Shown: positions 1 to 8,875 of the stretch, one piece after another
How positions within the stretch are numbered: the first letter of the stretch is position 1
How the letters are laid out: each line of letters begins with the position of its first letter
Assembly: GCF_027497195.1 (NCBI RefSeq)
Contig: NZ_CP114905.1
Location: 7,141,001-7,205,000 of the forward strand
From: Streptomyces sp. WMMC500
Lineage (GTDB): Bacteria > Actinomycetota > Actinomycetes > Streptomycetales > Streptomycetaceae
Length of the DNA stretch: 64,000 nt
Reading direction: 5' to 3'
Position numbers and translations under genes: made by a program
The notes under the pieces: generated by a model
The model's database searches: none
What the model saw: only the letters and a program-made list of their open reading frames with translations
What the model was told of the DNA's origin: nothing

Positions 1-210
1 CGTTCCACGCCGGGGCAGCGCTGGGAGGCAGTGTGGGGCACGGCGCTGGGGCAGCGCCGGGGGCGGCCGTGCGGGCAATTGCCGCGGAGGGTGCGGTCGG
101 GGGCATCGTCGCAGGTAGCGGGGCAGTTCAGGTCGATTGTCAGTGGGGTGCGCCACGATGGGCACATACGAACGAACGACTGAAGGACTGACGCCGACAG
201 GAGGCAAGCC
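1..210. other. No gene recognised; start of window
   Basis: I see no convincing coding frame in this G+C-rich stretch. The decamer GGGGCAGCGC occurs twice near the left end. The last 20 bases carry an AGGAGG ribosome binding site for the next gene. Any promoter for that gene should lie here, but I cannot identify it with confidence. Confidence 0.5.
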
Positions 211-687
211 ATGGCGGCCGAGCCGGCTTACGCCCCACCGAGTGATGTCCACCCCGTCCTGCGCCCGGGCAGTGCGCCCAAGGCGGCGCTGGAGCTCCTC
301 GCGCAAGCCCACGCCAGTCTGGCGGAGGCGGCGGAGATGGAGACGGCGAACGAGCGCTACTCCCTGGCCCACCTCGCCGCCCTGCGCACCGCCGCGGCGG
401 TGCTCGCGGTGCGCGGGCGCCCAGAGCCGTCGCCGCGGCGCCGGCAGCGCATCCGCAGCGCGTGGGAGGTGCTGCCGGAGGTCGCGCCGGAACTCGCCGA
501 GTGGAGCGCGATGTTCGCGGTCGGCGCCCGGCTGCGGGCCCGCGCGGAGGCGGGCATCAGGGATGCCGTCGACGAGCAGGAGGCGGCCGATCTCCTGCGC
601 GCGGCGGGCATGTTCACGCGGATCGTCGAGCGGATGCTCGTCGTCCAGCCACTGATACGCCCCCAACCGGGCCCAGAGGCGCGCTGA
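211..687 (+). CDS. SAV_6107-family HEPN-domain protein
   Basis: A 158-residue, mostly alpha-helical, soluble protein. The ATG follows a near-ideal AGGAGG site. It has a long Ala/Glu-rich helix (about residues 25-65, containing NERYSLAHLAALR) and a second helical half with RARAEAGIRDAV. Length, helix pattern and position just outside the dcw cluster, before a methyltransferase and a DUF3040 gene, match the streptomycete SAV_6107 family, which is assigned to the HEPN-like superfamily. HEPN proteins are often RNases or RNA-binding, but I do not see the usual R-x4-6-H catalytic motif, so activity is unproven. There is no signal peptide or membrane segment. Confidence 0.7.
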   Translation: MAAEPAYAPPSDVHPVLRPGSAPKAALELLAQAHASLAEAAEMETANERYSLAHLAALRTAAAVLAVRGRPEPSPRRRQRIRSAWEVLPEVAPELAEWSAMFAVGARLRARAEAGIRDAVDEQEAADLLRAAGMFTRIVERMLVVQPLIRPQPGPEAR

Positions 688-1265
688 GCCCCGCGGGGGC
701 GCCGGCGACGGGCCGCGAGGGTCCGGCGGACACCCGCGCCTCCCGCGCGCCGGTGCCGCCGGTGCGCACGGGGCCGCCGCCGAAAGGCCGCGCGGGCGGG
801 GCGGCGGGTGCCGCGGCGGCGGGTGCCCGCGTGCCGCGCGCGGCGTGCCGGGCGCCGGTGGCGGTGGGGCGGCTTCGCCGTGCCCGCCGTGCCTCCGCGG
901 ATGTGTCCCCAACCGGCCCGGATGCGCGCCCGGGTGGGGTGGGCGCCGGTGGCTGTACGCCGGTCTGTCGTCGGGAGCGGCGCGGGCCGCGCGGCCGGCG
1001 GGCCGCACGCCGTCCGCGCGCTCGGCGTGCCCGGCGCCGGTGGCCGTGGGGCGGCTTCGCGGTGCCCGCCGTGCTTCCGCGGCGAGGTCCCCCAACCGGG
1101 GCCGGACGCGGGCCGGTCGGAGCGTGCTCCGGCGGGGCCGGGCCGGCCGCGGGCGGCGTGCCGGACGCCGGCGTCGGTGCGGCCGCTCCGCCGTGCCCGC
1201 GGCAGGCGTGGACGCGGATGCGCAGCCTCTAAGCTGGGCCACGCCCGATCTTCGAGGAGCGCTCC
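688..1265. other. Long gene-poor gap with degenerate repeats
   Basis: This 578-base gap is unusually long for the region. Open frames cross it on both strands, but they are low-complexity Arg/Ala/Pro/Gly translations typical of unselected high-GC DNA, and none has a credible start or family resemblance. It contains a 60-base direct repeat with a third, weaker copy. Near the right end, TAAGCT (1230-1235) could be the -10 element for the methyltransferase gene, and GAGGAG at 1253-1258 is its ribosome binding site. Confidence 0.55.
841..1210. repeat. Degenerate direct repeat (three copies)
   Basis: Bases 841-900 and 1023-1082 match at about 56 of 60 positions, with starts 182 bases apart. A shorter and more diverged third copy begins near 1154. 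Copies one and two contain a GGCTTCGC...GTGCCCGCCGTGC block. A 20-base stretch of copy one is also present at about 1487-1506, where it encodes the GGFAVPA part of the SAM-binding loop of the next gene. The copies may be decayed partial duplications of that gene. Confidence 0.6.
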
Positions 1266-2105
1266 ATGCCCCGTACGACACCGCACGACCCCCTGCCGCG
1301 CGCGTCGCTGCGCGCCGCCGTCGTCTGGGAGGCGCTGGAGGACGCCCTGGCCCGGCACGGAGCCGTCGGAAGGGCCGCCGGAAAGGCCGACGGGACGGCC
1401 GCCGGGGAAGCCGGTGCGGACGCCGCGGCCGGCGGCACGCCCGCCGGCCGGGCGCTCGACGTGCTGGACACCGGCGGCGGCACCGGCGGCTTCGCCGTGC
1501 CCGCGGCCCTCCTCGGGCACCGGGTGACGGTCGTCGACCCCAGCCCGAACGCGCTCTTCGGGCTGCAGCGCCGCGCCGCCGAGGCCGGCGTCGACGACCG
1601 GGTGCGCGGCGTGCAGGGCGACATCCACGCCCTCTTCGACGTCGCCGAGCCCGGTGCATATGACGCCGTCCTCTGCCACGGCGTCCTCGAGTACGTCGAC
1701 GACCCCGCCGCGGGCCTCGCCAACGCCGTCGCCGCGCTGCGGCCCGGCGGCCTCCTCAGCGTCCTGGCGGCGGGCCTCGGCGGCGCCGTGCTGGCCCGCG
1801 CGCTCGCCGGACACTTCGCCTCCGCCCACCGGGCGCTCACGGGCGGAGACGGCCGCTGGGGCGAGGCGGACCCCGTGCCGCGCCGGTTCACGCCGGAGGA
1901 GCTGACCCGGCTGGTCGCCGCCGCCGGCGTGGACGTGCGGGCCGTGCAGGGCGTACGGACCTTCTCCGACCTGGTCCCGGACGGCCTCGCCGAGTCCGAG
2001 CCCGGTGCCCTCGAAGCGCTGCTGGCGCTGGAACGGGCGGCGGCGGAGTCCCCGGCGTTCCAGCCCGTGGCGGCGCAGCTTCATGTTCTGGGCGGCCGGA
2101 AGTGA
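1266..2105 (+). CDS. Class I SAM-dependent methyltransferase
   Basis: A 279-residue cytoplasmic protein with a Rossmann-type methyltransferase core. Motif I, DTGGGTGGFAVPAA (about residues 66-79), binds S-adenosylmethionine. VVDPSPNAL follows as the acidic end of strand 2, then GDIHAL and YDAVLCHGVLEYVDDP as motifs II/III. The C-terminal half (RRFTPEELTRLVAAAGVDV) is a typical methyltransferase cap. The ATG has GAGGAG 8 bases upstream. The substrate is unknown. Position between the HEPN and DUF3040 genes is conserved in streptomycetes. Its motif I DNA resembles the repeats upstream. Confidence 0.85.
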   Translation: MPRTTPHDPLPRASLRAAVVWEALEDALARHGAVGRAAGKADGTAAGEAGADAAAGGTPAGRALDVLDTGGGTGGFAVPAALLGHRVTVVDPSPNALFGLQRRAAEAGVDDRVRGVQGDIHALFDVAEPGAYDAVLCHGVLEYVDDPAAGLANAVAALRPGGLLSVLAAGLGGAVLARALAGHFASAHRALTGGDGRWGEADPVPRRFTPEELTRLVAAAGVDVRAVQGVRTFSDLVPDGLAESEPGALEALLALERAAAESPAFQPVAAQLHVLGGRK

Positions 2106-2333
2106 TAACCGGTCCGCCCGCGGGCAAAGGTGCAGTAGGCCACAGGCCACCCGTTCGGCCCCGACGCGCCGTATGATCTGAGTCAAGGCCTGCTACGGCG
2201 GGCAGGCCCAGATCCGCGCCGCGGATCGGCGGATTTGGCGCAGAGGGGCGGGTTTCACGGGGGCGCATACCTGCCTATCCTGGAGGTGCCGCGTCCCGGT
2301 CGCCCCCAAGCGACCGACGAGTAGGAGGACTCC
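2106..2333 (+). promoter_or_regulatory. Leader/promoter region of the DUF3040 gene
   Basis: This gap holds TATGAT (2174-2179), a good -10 hexamer but without a clear -35. A perfect 7-bp hairpin (GATCCGC/GCGGATC, 2213-2219 with 2223-2229) follows. A further small stem (GGTCGC/GCGACC) lies just before the ribosome binding site TAGGAGGAC. A structured 5' leader is likely; its regulatory role is unknown. Confidence 0.35.
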
Positions 2334-2750
2334 GTGCCGCTCTCGGAGCACGAGCAGCGCATGCTCGAGCAGATGGAGCGAGCGCTGTACGCAGAAGATC
2401 CCAAGTTTGCGACAGCGCTTGAGGGAAGCAGGCTGCGCACGTACACCCGCCGTCGGGTGTACCAGGCGGTAGCCGGTTTCCTGGTGGGTATCGCGCTCCT
2501 GATGGCCGGTATGGTCGCGCAGCAGATCTGGGTCAGCGTGGTGGGCTTCCTCGTCATGCTGGGATGTGCGGTGCTCGCCGTCACCGGTTGGCGCAGGACT
2601 GCGAACCCGAGCGAACAGCAGCAACAGCAGCAGTCGGGCGAAGCCGCGGCCCCTTCGGGCGGTCAGCAGCGTCGCAGGAGCCGGCAGCGTCGTTCCATGA
2701 TGAACAAGATCGAAGAGCGGTGGCAGCGCCGCCGCGACGAGGGGCGCTAG
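2334..2750 (+). CDS. DUF3040-domain membrane protein
   Basis: A 138-residue protein starting at GTG with a strong AGGAGG site. The N-terminus PLSEHEQRMLEQMERALYAE is the hallmark of the actinobacterial DUF3040 family. Two closely spaced membrane segments follow (about residues 43-65 and 67-87), then a Gln-run and a basic Arg-rich C-terminal tail ending RRRDEGR. The family lies next to the dcw cluster in many actinobacteria, suggesting an envelope or division-related role, but its function is not known. A hairpin lies downstream, so it is probably monocistronic. Confidence 0.85.
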   Translation: MPLSEHEQRMLEQMERALYAEDPKFATALEGSRLRTYTRRRVYQAVAGFLVGIALLMAGMVAQQIWVSVVGFLVMLGCAVLAVTGWRRTANPSEQQQQQQSGEAAAPSGGQQRRRSRQRRSMMNKIEERWQRRRDEGR

Positions 2751-2772
2751 GCCACCAGGCCCCGCACCGTGC

Positions 2773-2804
2773 AGAGCTCCCCGGGCCCGGCCCGCGGGAG
2801 CTCT
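2773..2804 (+). terminator. Hairpin after the DUF3040 gene
   Basis: A perfect 9-bp inverted repeat (AGAGCTCCC at 2773-2781, GGGAGCTCT at 2796-2804) encloses a G+C-rich loop that can pair further. It lies 22 bases after the stop codon and has no T-tract, as is common for actinobacterial terminators. The next gene ends convergently about 230 bases away. Confidence 0.55.
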
Positions 2805-3032
2805 CAGCACGCGGTACCACCTTCGGCGCCATCGTGCGCCCACAGGCTCCGGCCCGGTTCCGGACGCATGCGGCCCGTCCCCCCTTCCTGCCCGTTTCCT
2901 GCCCGGCGTCCCGGTGGGGGCCTGCGGCCCAGGACGTCCCGCGGGGGGTGCGCGCACAGGGTAGGGCCCGTGCGCGCGCAGCGCGCTACGAGGGACCTGC
3001 CTCCCGCGCCGGTCGCCCCACCGCGGGAGGCG

Positions 3033-5423
3033 TCACGACTGCCGCGACGGCCGCAGCGCCGCGCCCGCGCGGCGTACCGCACCGCCCCAGCGCCCCGTCA
3101 CCGCCGCCCAGCGCTCCGACACCGCCCACAGCAGCCGCACCGACGAGCGCGGCGCCACCGCCGCGCGCAGCCGCGCTCCCGCGCCCGCACCGCGGGCCAG
3201 GGCCGCCCGCACCCTTCGTACGTCTCCCGCCAGCCCGTCGACCTGCCGCGGGCGCGGCGCGTAGAGCGTCTGCTCCACGGCTCCCGCCACCCGCAGCGCC
3301 GACTGGGCCGCCGCGCCGTCCAGGCCGCCGAAGCGGATGAGTGCTCCCACCGTCGTCCGCGGCGTCTGCGACTCGTCGGGTGGCAGCCCGAAGTCCCAGG
3401 CGCTATCGATCAGTTCACGCCAAGCTGCCAGCGGTCCCGCGCCCGGACGGAGCCGTCTGCTCCGTTCCCGTACGCGCCACGCGGCCGGCAGCGACGGCAG
3501 CAGCAGGAGCAGCAGCACCCCGGCCGCCCCGGCCGCGACGCCCGCCGCCGGCGGCCCGCTGTCGGTCGGCCCCGCGGCCCCGCCGCCCGCCGCCTCGTCG
3601 TCCGCGCAGCCGTCCACCCGCCGCAGCGACGCCGGGCACTCGTCCTCCGACGCCGAGGGGGACGGCGTCGGGACGGCGGAGCTGCCGGGGTCCGGCAGCT
3701 CGTTCGTGGGGTCGCCGCCGCCGCTCGGGGTGTCCTCCAGCGTGTAGTCGGGCAGCGTGCCGCGCGTCGGCGTCGGCTCGAAGCGCGTCCAGCCGGCGCC
3801 CTCGAAGTACAGCTCGGGCCAGGCGTGCGCGTCCTGCAGCCCCACCGACATCGACCCGTCGCTCTGCGCCGTGCCCGGCACGAAGCCGACCGCGACCCGC
3901 GCCGGGATGCCGAGCGTGCGCGCCATCGCCGCCATCGTGAAGGAGAAGTGGACGCAGAAGCCCTGCTTGTTCTCCAGGAACTTCAGGATCGCGTCGGGGT
4001 CGGAGGCGTCGAGGTCGGTCTCGGTGTCGTAGACGAAGTTGGTGGTGAAGTAGTCCTGCAGCGCGAGCGCGCGCTCGTAGTCGTTCGCCGCGTCCCGGGT
4101 GATCTCCCGCGCCTGCTGCCCGACTTCGTCCGGCAGCGAGTCCGGCACCTGCGTGTACTCCTCGCTGAGCGCGGGGTCGGGCGGGGGCGCGGTGGCCAAC
4201 TGGCGCGCGGTGGGCGCCATGATCAGGCTGGTGACCTGGTACTCGGCGCCGCCGGTGGTGGTGCCGCCGTTGCCGACGACGGACCGGCCCTCCGGCTCGT
4301 AGCGCCAGTCGTCGCCTATGCGCACCTGGTACGCGGGGTACGGCATCGGCAGCCACTGCTGCCGGAAGTCGTCGTCGGCCCGCACGTTCAGCGTGACGGG
4401 CGCGGACCTGATCTGGCTGTTGGAGTAGCCCTGCGGGGTGGGCAGCGGGTCCGGGATGTCCTCGATGCCGCGCCGCGAGGGCTGCCAGGAGGTGCCGTCG
4501 AACCGGTCGAGGGCGACGAAGCGCATGTACAGCGCCTGGTTCTGCGCCCCGTCCTCGGTGCGGTAGCGGAACACCTCGCGGTTCTCCGGCTGGTTCAGGC
4601 TCTGCTGCAGCCGCACCACGGGGTTGATCGCGGTGACCGTACCGCCGCCGGGGCCCTGGCCGGGTCCGGTGGTCCTGCCGTCCAGCAGCCCGCCGTCCAG
4701 CGACGGCAGCACCGCGGGCACGACGAGCGCGAAGCCCAGCGCCACGGCGCCGATCCGCCGGCCCGTACGCACCGGGGCCACCGGCCGGCCGCCGCCCGGG
4801 TCGGCCGCGCCGGGCGCGCCCACGGACCGGCCGCCGCCGAACATCCGGCCCCACTGCGCCAGCCGGTCCCGCCCCTCGGCGAGCAGCAGCAGCAGATACC
4901 CGGCGCCGGCGAGGAGGAACGTCAGCCAGCTCCCGCCCTGGTTCAGCCCGGCGGCGACGGAGTACAGCGCGAGCAGCGGCAGCCCCGCCGGCGCGGCGCT
5001 GCGGAACGTCACCGCCACCGCGTCCACCAGCAGCGCCACCCCGGCGATGCCGGAGAGCAGCATCAGCTCGATGCCGTCGGTGACGGGGGCCGGGATGGAG
5101 TAGCGGGAGACGTCGTCGCCGCCCTCCTGGAAGAGCTGCCGGAACTCCTCTATCGCCGAGGGCCCGGGCAGCACGCCGGCCGTCGCCTGGTCGGCGGTGA
5201 AGAGCATCGTCAGCAGCAGCACCGTGACCGCGGTCTGCGCGAGCACGGTCAGCGGGCGCGCCAGCGGGACGCGGCGGGCGATCATGCCGACGCCGCTGAT
5301 CACGACGACCACGAAGATCGCCTTGAAGAACCAGGTCATCCTGTCGGTCAGCGGCAGCAGCGCGGTGGCGGCCAGGAGGGAGGCCGCCGCCGCGGCAATC
5401 GCGAGCCGGGTCCGTCCGCTCAT
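3033..5423 (-). CDS. TgpA-type transglutaminase-like membrane protein
   Basis: A 796-residue protein. The N-terminal third has about six hydrophobic membrane segments. A large extracytoplasmic part then contains a transglutaminase/protease core: Cys at about residue 490 in NKQGFCVHFSF, followed by the His block DAHAWPELYF and FEPTPTRG. A single membrane helix (about residues 640-660, AAGVLLLLLLPSLPAAW) precedes a cytoplasmic DUF4129-like tail. It is the last gene of a MoxR-DUF58-transglutaminase operon, separated by one base from the DUF58 gene. Homologous trios are widespread in actinobacteria. The substrate is unknown; cell-envelope protein processing is a reasonable guess. Confidence 0.88.
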   Translation of the reverse strand: MSGRTRLAIAAAAASLLAATALLPLTDRMTWFFKAIFVVVVISGVGMIARRVPLARPLTVLAQTAVTVLLLTMLFTADQATAGVLPGPSAIEEFRQLFQEGGDDVSRYSIPAPVTDGIELMLLSGIAGVALLVDAVAVTFRSAAPAGLPLLALYSVAAGLNQGGSWLTFLLAGAGYLLLLLAEGRDRLAQWGRMFGGGRSVGAPGAADPGGGRPVAPVRTGRRIGAVALGFALVVPAVLPSLDGGLLDGRTTGPGQGPGGGTVTAINPVVRLQQSLNQPENREVFRYRTEDGAQNQALYMRFVALDRFDGTSWQPSRRGIEDIPDPLPTPQGYSNSQIRSAPVTLNVRADDDFRQQWLPMPYPAYQVRIGDDWRYEPEGRSVVGNGGTTTGGAEYQVTSLIMAPTARQLATAPPPDPALSEEYTQVPDSLPDEVGQQAREITRDAANDYERALALQDYFTTNFVYDTETDLDASDPDAILKFLENKQGFCVHFSFTMAAMARTLGIPARVAVGFVPGTAQSDGSMSVGLQDAHAWPELYFEGAGWTRFEPTPTRGTLPDYTLEDTPSGGGDPTNELPDPGSSAVPTPSPSASEDECPASLRRVDGCADDEAAGGGAAGPTDSGPPAAGVAAGAAGVLLLLLLPSLPAAWRVRERSRRLRPGAGPLAAWRELIDSAWDFGLPPDESQTPRTTVGALIRFGGLDGAAAQSALRVAGAVEQTLYAPRPRQVDGLAGDVRRVRAALARGAGAGARLRAAVAPRSSVRLLWAVSERWAAVTGRWGGAVRRAGAALRPSRQS

Positions 5424-5424
5424 G

Positions 5425-6834
5425 TCAGCTCTCGCCTCCGCGTGCCGCCGCGGCGAGCTGGCCGGCCTGGTTGCCGGCCTCCCGCCACAGGTCGCCCATC
5501 GCCATCCCGGGCCGTACGGACAGCACCGTCCAGCCCGCCTCGCGGAGCTGCCGCACCCGCTCGGCGCTCTCCCGGCCGCCCGCCGGGGCCGCGCCGTACG
5601 CTCCGGCCGCGCCGCCGTACGCCCCGGCCGCGCCCGGCCGCGACTCCCAGGCCGCGGACTCCGTCACGAAGGCCACCCCCGCCGCCGTCCGCTGCCGCAT
5701 CCGCGCGGCGAGCGCCGCCTGCTCCTCGTCGAGGTCGCCGAAGAACGCCACGAGCAGCCCCTCGTGCCCGCCGCGCAGCACGTCGTACGCGGCCGAGACC
5801 GTGTCCCGCTCGGAGTGGTCGATGACGGCGAGGGTGTCCAGGAGTATCCCCGCCGCGTCGGCCGACTCGCCGCCGCGGGAGCTCAGCGCCCCGTCGACGC
5901 CGGTCCCCAGCTCGCCGCCGTCGGTCAGCAGCCGCACGGTGTAGCCGCGCTCCAGCATGTGCAGCGCGACCGAGGCGGCCCCGGAGACGGCCCACTCGAA
6001 GGGCGAGTCGGGCCCGGAGCCGGTGTAGGCGTCGCGGCGGGTGTCCAGCAGTACGGTGCAGCCCGCCCGCTGCGGCTGCTCCTCGCGGCGGACCATCAGC
6101 TCGCCGTACTTCGCGGTGGAGCGCCAGTGCACCCGCCGCAGGTCGTCGCCGTGCCGGTAGCCCCGCGGGATGACGTCGTCCTCGCCGGCCAGCGCGAGGG
6201 TGCGGTGCCGGCCGTCGCCGTAGCCGGTGGCCTCGCCGGCCAGCCGGACGGGCGCCAGCGCCTCGGTGCGCGGCACGACGGTCAGGGTGTCGTACGCGCT
6301 GAAGGAGCGGGTCATCTCGCACATGCCGAACGGGTCCGAAAGCCGCAGTTGCAGCGGGCCCAGCGGGTAGCGCCCGCGCAGGTCGGAGCGGACCCGGTAG
6401 GTCACCTCGCGCCGGCCGCCCGGCTCCACCCGGTCCAGGACGAAGCGGGGCCGGGGGCCCAGCACGTACGGCAGCCGGTCCTGGAGCATCAGCAGCCCCG
6501 TCGGCAGCCGGGAGACGTTCTCCAGCCGCAGGTGCACGCGGGCCTCGGACCCCGCGGGCACCCGGGCGGGCGACAGCTTGCGGCTGCCGCCGACGCGGTA
6601 GCGGGTGCGGTGCAGCACGGCCGCGCACACCAGCGGCAGCGCGGCCAGCAGCAGCCCCACCCGCAGCAGGTCGGGCTGGCCCAGTATGTAGCTGCACGCG
6701 CCGGCGGCGAGCCCGGCCGCGAGGAACGACCGGCCGCGCGTGGTGGTGCCGGCCAGGGCCATACGCAGCCCGCCGGCCCGGGCGTCCGGGTCCGCGGGCG
6801 GCACGGCGGGGGCGGGCGGCGGCGGGCCGGCCAT
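5425..6834 (-). CDS. DUF58-domain membrane protein
   Basis: A 469-residue protein. Two membrane helices lie near the N-terminus (about residues 33-70). A beta-sandwich-like region follows, then the DUF58 signature YRHGDDLRRVHWRSTAKYGE (about residues 214-233), which leads into a von Willebrand-A-like fold. A late Gly/Ala/Tyr-rich insert (PGAAGAYGGAAGAYGAAPAG) is low complexity. The ATG overlaps the stop of the upstream MoxR gene as TGATG, so the two are translationally coupled. DUF58 proteins act with MoxR ATPases as chaperone-like or metal-dependent assembly modules; the client here may be the transglutaminase protein. Confidence 0.87.
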   Translation of the reverse strand: MAGPPPPAPAVPPADPDARAGGLRMALAGTTTRGRSFLAAGLAAGACSYILGQPDLLRVGLLLAALPLVCAAVLHRTRYRVGGSRKLSPARVPAGSEARVHLRLENVSRLPTGLLMLQDRLPYVLGPRPRFVLDRVEPGGRREVTYRVRSDLRGRYPLGPLQLRLSDPFGMCEMTRSFSAYDTLTVVPRTEALAPVRLAGEATGYGDGRHRTLALAGEDDVIPRGYRHGDDLRRVHWRSTAKYGELMVRREEQPQRAGCTVLLDTRRDAYTGSGPDSPFEWAVSGAASVALHMLERGYTVRLLTDGGELGTGVDGALSSRGGESADAAGILLDTLAVIDHSERDTVSAAYDVLRGGHEGLLVAFFGDLDEEQAALAARMRQRTAAGVAFVTESAAWESRPGAAGAYGGAAGAYGAAPAGGRESAERVRQLREAGWTVLSVRPGMAMGDLWREAGNQAGQLAAAARGGES

Positions 6835-7877
6835 CAGAACCGCCGGCCGTCCGGGCTGTGCGCGCCGCCGCCGTACGCGGGTGGCATCTGCGGCGGCGGC
6901 GGCCGGCGCGCGTCGGCGGCGGGCACCGGCACCTGCTGCAGGATCTCGGCGACGATCTGCTCGGCGGTCCGCCGGTTGAGCTGGGCCTGCGCCGTGGGCA
7001 GCAGCCGGTGCGCGAGCACGTGCACGGCCAGCGCCTGCACGTCGTCGGGCAGCGTGAACTCCCGGCCCGCCAGCGCCGCGGCGGCCTTCGCCGCCCGCAG
7101 CAGGTGCAGCGTGGCCCGCGGCGAGGCGCCGAGCCGCAGCTCCGGGTGCTGCCGGGTGGAGGTCACCAGGTCGACCGCGTAGCGCCGGACGGAGTCCGCG
7201 ACGTGCACCGTACGCACCGCGTCGATCAGCTTGACGATGTCGTGGGCGTGCGCGACCGGCTGCAGGTCGCCCAGCGGGGAGATCCCGCCGTGCACGTCCA
7301 GCATCTCCAGCTCCGCCTCCGGGCTGGGGTAGCCGATGGACAGCCGGGCCATGAAGCGGTCGCGCTGGGCCTCGGGCAGCGGGTACGTACCCTCCATCTC
7401 GATGGGGTTCTGGGTGGCGACCACCATGAACGGGACGGGCAGCTCGTACGTCTGCGTGTCGATGGTGACCTGCCGCTCCTCCATCGACTCCAGCAGCGCC
7501 GACTGGGTCTTGGGGGAGGCCCTGTTGATCTCGTCGCCGATGACGATCTGGGCGAAGATCGCGCCGGGCTTGAACTCGAAGTCCCGGCTCTGCTGGTCGT
7601 AGACGCTCACGCCGGTGATGTCGGAGGGCAGCAGGTCGGGTGTGAACTGGATGCGGCGCACGGAGCAGTCGATCGACTTCGCCAGCGCCTTGGCGAGCAT
7701 GGTCTTCCCGACGCCCGGCACGTCCTCGATCAAGAGGTGGCCCTCGGCGAGCAGGACGGTCAGCGACAGCCTGACCGCCTCGGGCTTGCCCTCGATCACG
7801 CTCTCCACCGACCGCCGGACATCGTCCGCGGTACTGGTCAGATCGCTGAGGCTCGCTCGCTCGTCATACGTCGTCAC
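6834..7877 (-). CDS. MoxR-family AAA+ ATPase
   Basis: A 347-residue cytoplasmic AAA+ protein. The P-loop is DVPGVGKTMLAKAL. Walker B/helix region is VIGDEINRASPKTQSALLESME. The sensor-1 stretch is VVATQNPIEMEGTYPLPEAQ. I chose the GTG at 7877 because GAGGAGGG lies just upstream and VTTYDERASLSDL begins a normal N-terminus; the frame continues further upstream but there becomes Arg/Gly-rich and unlike a protein. It heads the operon with DUF58 and transglutaminase genes. MoxR ATPases remodel or activate von Willebrand-A partners, which the DUF58 product would supply. Confidence 0.9.
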   Translation of the reverse strand: MTTYDERASLSDLTSTADDVRRSVESVIEGKPEAVRLSLTVLLAEGHLLIEDVPGVGKTMLAKALAKSIDCSVRRIQFTPDLLPSDITGVSVYDQQSRDFEFKPGAIFAQIVIGDEINRASPKTQSALLESMEERQVTIDTQTYELPVPFMVVATQNPIEMEGTYPLPEAQRDRFMARLSIGYPSPEAELEMLDVHGGISPLGDLQPVAHAHDIVKLIDAVRTVHVADSVRRYAVDLVTSTRQHPELRLGASPRATLHLLRAAKAAAALAGREFTLPDDVQALAVHVLAHRLLPTAQAQLNRRTAEQIVAEILQQVPVPAADARRPPPPQMPPAYGGGAHSPDGRRF

Positions 7878-8023
7878 CGGCCCTCCTCGGCCCGTCGCAC
7901 GGGCCGTGCGCCGCGGTCGCGGTCCGGCCCTCCCCGATACCGTGGTGCCCCGCGCGCGGCCGGCACGGCCGGCGCGCAACGGAGCCACCACACCCGCATT
8001 CTTGCTGCCGAATGCCGGTTTCG

Positions 8024-8581
8024 TCAGTCGCCCGCCGTGATTTGCTCCGCGGACACCTCGCGGAGCAGTCCCGTGCGCACGTCGAACACGAAGCCTCGCA
8101 CGTCGTCGGTGTGCAGCAGGAACGGGGAGGTCTCCACCCGGCGGATGGACTGGCGCACGTCCTGGTCCAGGTCGCGGAACGACTCCACCGACCACGCCGG
8201 CCGCTGGCCGACCTCGGCCTCCAGCTCGAAGCGGAACTCCTCGGTGATGCTGAGCAGGCCGCAGTCGGTGTGGTGGATCAGCACCACACTGCGGGTGCCC
8301 AGGGCGCGCTGGCTGATGGTCAGCGAGCGGATGGTGTCGTCGGTGACCACGCCGCCGGCGTTGCGGATGGTGTGGCAGTCGCCCAGCTCCAGGCCGAGCG
8401 CGGCGTGCAGGTCCAGGCGGGCGTCCATGCAGGCGACCACCGCCACCCGCAGCACGGGCCTGGCGTCCATGCCGGGGTCGGCGAAGCCGCCGGCGTACGC
8501 GCGGTTGGCGGTCACGAGCCGGTCGGTGACGGTGGCGGCGAGGGCGTTGTTTCCGGTCGACGTGCTCTCAGCGGGCGTCAT
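8024..8581 (-). CDS. Beta-class carbonic anhydrase
   Basis: A 185-residue protein interconverting CO2 and bicarbonate. The zinc-site motifs are present: Cys and Asp/Arg in VVACMDARLD and His/Cys in LIHHTDCGLL. IRNAGGVVTDD is also family-typical. Length matches the short actinobacterial beta-carbonic anhydrases of the Rv1284 type. The start is taken at ATG 8581 (MTPAESTS); the frame is open for 22 further codons to an upstream start, so this is a judgement. It is transcribed away from rsmH and towards the MoxR operon but has its own gap on both sides. Confidence 0.87.
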   Translation of the reverse strand: MTPAESTSTGNNALAATVTDRLVTANRAYAGGFADPGMDARPVLRVAVVACMDARLDLHAALGLELGDCHTIRNAGGVVTDDTIRSLTISQRALGTRSVVLIHHTDCGLLSITEEFRFELEAEVGQRPAWSVESFRDLDQDVRQSIRRVETSPFLLHTDDVRGFVFDVRTGLLREVSAEQITAGD

Positions 8582-8694
8582 GCCTACGACGGTATCCGGG
8601 CCGGGGCGCCGGTGCCCGCCCCGGGTGAGGTAGCCCACAGAGAGCAACGCGCGCGGCGCCCGCCCGCCACCGCGACGGGGCGCGCCTTCGGTGC

Positions 8695-8726
8695 TTGACC
8701 GACCGGGGGGTGCAGTGGGCTAAAGT
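8695..8726 (+). promoter_or_regulatory. Candidate promoter for the rsmH-ftsL-ftsI operon
   Basis: TTGACC (8695-8700) resembles the housekeeping -35 element. CTAAAGT (8720-8726) is a possible -10, with a spacer of 18-20 bases depending on alignment, which is slightly long. It would give a leader of about 145 bases before the rsmH GTG. Confidence 0.35.
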
Positions 8727-8875
8727 GACGCGAAGTGGGAGCCGTGGCGCCCCCTTTCCTGCGGTTCGCCCGCCGCACCCGCGGCCGGCGGCCCGCTCCG
8801 GGCCCGGCCGGCGCCGCCGCGCAGGGCGCAGCGGCCGCTCCCCTTCGGCGAACGGGCGGGACAGGAGGCGGCACC

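Noticed and set aside
357..2186. A minus-strand open frame over the HEPN gene, the gap and the methyltransferase
   Set aside because: It crosses two real plus-strand genes and a repeat-rich gap; its translation is low complexity.
2769..5825. A roughly 1000-codon plus-strand open frame over the transglutaminase gene
   Set aside because: Antisense shadow; Arg/Pro-rich, with no domain, while the minus strand encodes a clear membrane transglutaminase.
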